Shown: positions 62,300-64,000 of the stretch, in pieces | Layout of the letters: each line of letters starts with the position of its first letter | Position numbering within the stretch: the first letter of the stretch is position 1 | Source: DATFDN01 sp963767645 | Lineage (GTDB): Bacteria; Pseudomonadota; Alphaproteobacteria; Acetobacterales; Acetobacteraceae | Assembly (NCBI GenBank): GCA_963767645.1 | Contig: CAVYEW010000018.1 | Coordinates: 310,001-374,000 of the forward strand | Direction: 5' to 3' | DNA: 64,000 nucleotides | Program-made: the position numbers and the translations under genes | Notes under the pieces: model-generated | Told to the model about the DNA's origin: nothing | Database searches by the model: none | Seen by the model: only the letters and a program-made list of their open reading frames with translations

Positions 62300-63804
62300 T
62301 CAGCGGCTGTTCAGTCGGTCAAAAAGAGCCTGAGCCGTCGAGAGCTGCGCTTCGTAGTATGCGGCGGCGGGAGCGATGCTGCCGCCGCGCATTGTCACCA
62401 GAGCAACCTCGATCTGCCGGGCTGCTGCCTTCGCCATGGTCGCATCGCCGAGCCGTTCGGCGACCAGCATATGCGCGACACCTTGGTTGCCCGTGCTCGT
62501 CGCCCACTGCAGTGGCACGCGTTCGCGCGTCCGTTCCTTGAGCGCGTCCCGGTAGGCCGCGACCGCCTCCTCCAGCCGCGCCGTGCCGCTCTTGCGTTCC
62601 CCGAGCGCCGAGAGCGCGGCGCCCAGGTTGTTCTGCATCATCGCCCAGTCCAGCGGCACGCGTTCCCGCGTGTATTCCTTGAGCGCCTCCCGGTAGGCGG
62701 CGATGGCAATCAGCAGCGCAGGGTTATCGCCCTTCGTGGTACCCTCTTCATAGTACTCCCCAGCACGACGGAAGAGGAATTCCGCCTGTGCATCACTGCC
62801 ATGGGGATGCGTGGTGGCCGCGATACGGCGCAGTTTTTCGGCGGCGGCAGGACCATTCAGCGCTAGCTTGTCCCATCGGACGGCTTCCTCCAGCAACCGA
62901 ACTCCTGACGTGCGTGCGCTCCTCTTGGCGTTCCCGTTCGGCACGTTCCTCGCGCTCGAACTCGTCGATGAATGCCTGTGACGCCTCCTCGATGTGGCCG
63001 GCATCAAACCGCCGCCGCGCTTCGCGTTGGGCCGCCGCGAATGCCGGCCCCTCATTGGTCCCACGCTGGCGCGCCGCACGTTCGTGGATAACGTCATCGA
63101 TCCAGCCTTCCAGCCAAGGGATCAGATCATCGCCTGCAATGCCAATGCCGCCGGCCTTCTCCACCACGGCGCGAACGGCGGCCTCGGGAATCGCATTTTC
63201 TGCTGCGGCGCGGAAAATCCCGCCCTGCCGTGCAATGGCGAGAAGTTCACGAACGTTTTCTTTTGTCTCTGTGTCGGTCCCTTGAACGAGCGTCCCTATC
63301 CGGGCGTGCCCGGTAACCTGGAGCCCTATCACGGCAGCGGTCTGGGAGGCTTCCGGTGCCGCTATCGTTTTCCCGGCGGCGACCCGACTGAAATATCGCC
63401 TGTTCTAAACAACCCCGACATGCTCGCCTCCTGGATACGAGCGCCGACGCCTTGCGCCACAGTGATATTACCGAGCTGAGCCCGTTCAGCTTACCAATAT
63501 CCAGGCCGATCGTGGGGCCCTGCTCCTTCAGCTTCGTTGCGAGCAACTGCGCCAGATCGCGCAGCGACTCCTGATCCGCTTGCGGCAAGCGTCGACGGTC
63601 TCGGCGATGACTGCTTGCCGCGTGCTGGAACCAGGGGTCTTCTCCAGCTCCCCAACGTCACCGGCCGGCCCATGTGGATATTTTGGCCCTCAGTGCTTGA
63701 TAGGCGTCCTTCACCGCTTCGCCCACCGCGCCTTTCACGATCGCCTCGCCCCCTAAGCCGAGCGCCCAGGCGACGAGCGCCCCCGCCGTGACTGGATCAG
63801 GCAT
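62300..63804 (-). pseudogene. TPR-domain protein gene broken by several frameshifts
   Basis: Reading from 63804 the frame gives PDPVTAGALVAWALGLGGEA, a helical start, and stops after AKISTWAGR at about 63660. The next base-shifted frame continues DVGELEKTPGSSTRQAVIAE. Then the frames change near 63590 (QADQESLRDLAQLLATKL) and again near 63340-63420 (into ARIGTLVQGTDTETKENVR). They change once more near 62895 (RQEERTHVRSS into RLLEEAVRWDKLALNG). The final ~200 residues are TPR repeats (ALLIAIAAYREALKEYTRER, then LEEAVAAYRDALKERTRER). About 500 residues were probably encoded in the ancestor. Four or more frame changes argue for a pseudogene, although clustered sequence errors cannot be ruled out. 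The role is unknown. Confidence 0.78.
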
Positions 63805-64000
63805 GTCCGCCCTCGTTTTATTTCCGAGGCCGAGCTTAGCTGAGCGATCCGCCAGATGGGAACGATAGTCCAGGATTGTCTCAGCTCAGAGGATCGTCTT
63901 TGATGGGAAGCCCAACGTCGGAAGGGCCGCGTTTGCGACCGGAACGGCTGGTGCGTGATTCTTGCGCACTGTTTGAGAACGCGTGCGACCGTGGCAGCCA
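63805..64000. other. Window end, no confirmed gene
   Basis: The last ~196 bases carry no gene I can confirm. On the plus strand an ATG at 63903 opens a frame running to the window edge (MGSPTSEGPRLRPERLVRDS), and on the minus strand a frame ends in GRKRGPSDVGLPIKDDPLS. Either could be the end of a gene that lies mostly outside the window. Confidence 0.3.

Overview
This 64 kb window is GC-rich chromosomal DNA from an alphaproteobacterium. The best fit is Rhodospirillales/Acetobacterales, inferred from gene content and not proven. Pointers are the FdsGBAD-type NAD formate dehydrogenase with FdhD, a fused CysN/CysC, a Lhr-like helicase beside a PdeM-type phosphoesterase, a Bug-type solute-binding protein, a PQQ-barrel sugar dehydrogenase and several luciferase-like flavin oxidoreductases. 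I see no rRNA, tRNA, CRISPR array, intact insertion sequence or prophage. The layout is dense metabolic operons separated by GC-rich palindromic repeats.

Layout. 1-290: C-terminus of Lon, then a strong terminator. 0.4-6.6 kb: formate dehydrogenase operon fdsG-fdsB-fdsA-fdhD-fdsD. 6.7-18 kb: single genes (M20 peptidase, secreted Gly/Thr-rich protein, frameshifted dihydropyrimidinase, GNAT, FAD amine oxidase, OhrR-like regulator, frameshifted two-domain cold-shock protein, a phosphatase-fold protein lacking its catalytic Cys, PQQ-barrel dehydrogenase, PPOX protein, Coq10/RatA-like protein, lipA). 18.1-25.0 kb: one operon of CaiB-type CoA transferase, luciferase-like enzyme and a five-gene branched-chain amino-acid-type ABC transporter. 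25.1-28.1 kb: a TetR regulator divergent from an SDR-MATE pair, with an 18-bp perfect palindrome between them. 28.3-35.1 kb: aldehyde dehydrogenase, a 45-residue Lys/Ala-rich protein, uracil-DNA glycosylase, cysNC-cysD, and a divergent PDZ protein whose trypsin-like triad is lost, followed by a glyoxalase-II-like hydrolase. 35.2-38 kb: luciferase-like enzyme, receiver-only response regulator, ECF sigma factor.

38.0-45.0 kb: a minus-strand cluster of a three-subunit molybdenum oxidoreductase (best guess SoeABC sulfite dehydrogenase), a small periplasmic protein, a DUF1264/oil-body-associated-protein homologue and an MFS carrier. 45.0-48.1 kb: two D-2-hydroxyacid dehydrogenases flanking a tricarboxylate-type binding protein. 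48.2-51.6 kb: a badly decayed superfamily 1 helicase gene with an AT-richer stretch inside. 51.6-55.2 kb: hexuronate-type MFS carrier, SDR and glycerol kinase. 55.3-58.4 kb: Tat-exported luciferase-like protein, pentapeptide-repeat/channel-like membrane protein and two small lipoproteins. 58.6-62.2 kb: Lhr-like helicase, pdeM (one frameshift) and a DsrE-like secreted protein. 62.3-63.8 kb: a TPR-protein gene broken by several frameshifts.

Two themes recur. First, five copies of one GC-rich palindromic repeat lie between genes, two of them inside operons. Second, several otherwise well-conserved genes (dihydropyrimidinase, cold-shock protein, pdeM, perhaps livM) each carry a single extra base. 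Either the assembly has indel errors or these genes are recently broken. No clearly new defence or mobile system was found. The most unusual items are the two catalytically dead enzyme folds, the SoeABC/DUF1264 neighbourhood and the pentapeptide-repeat channel-like protein.
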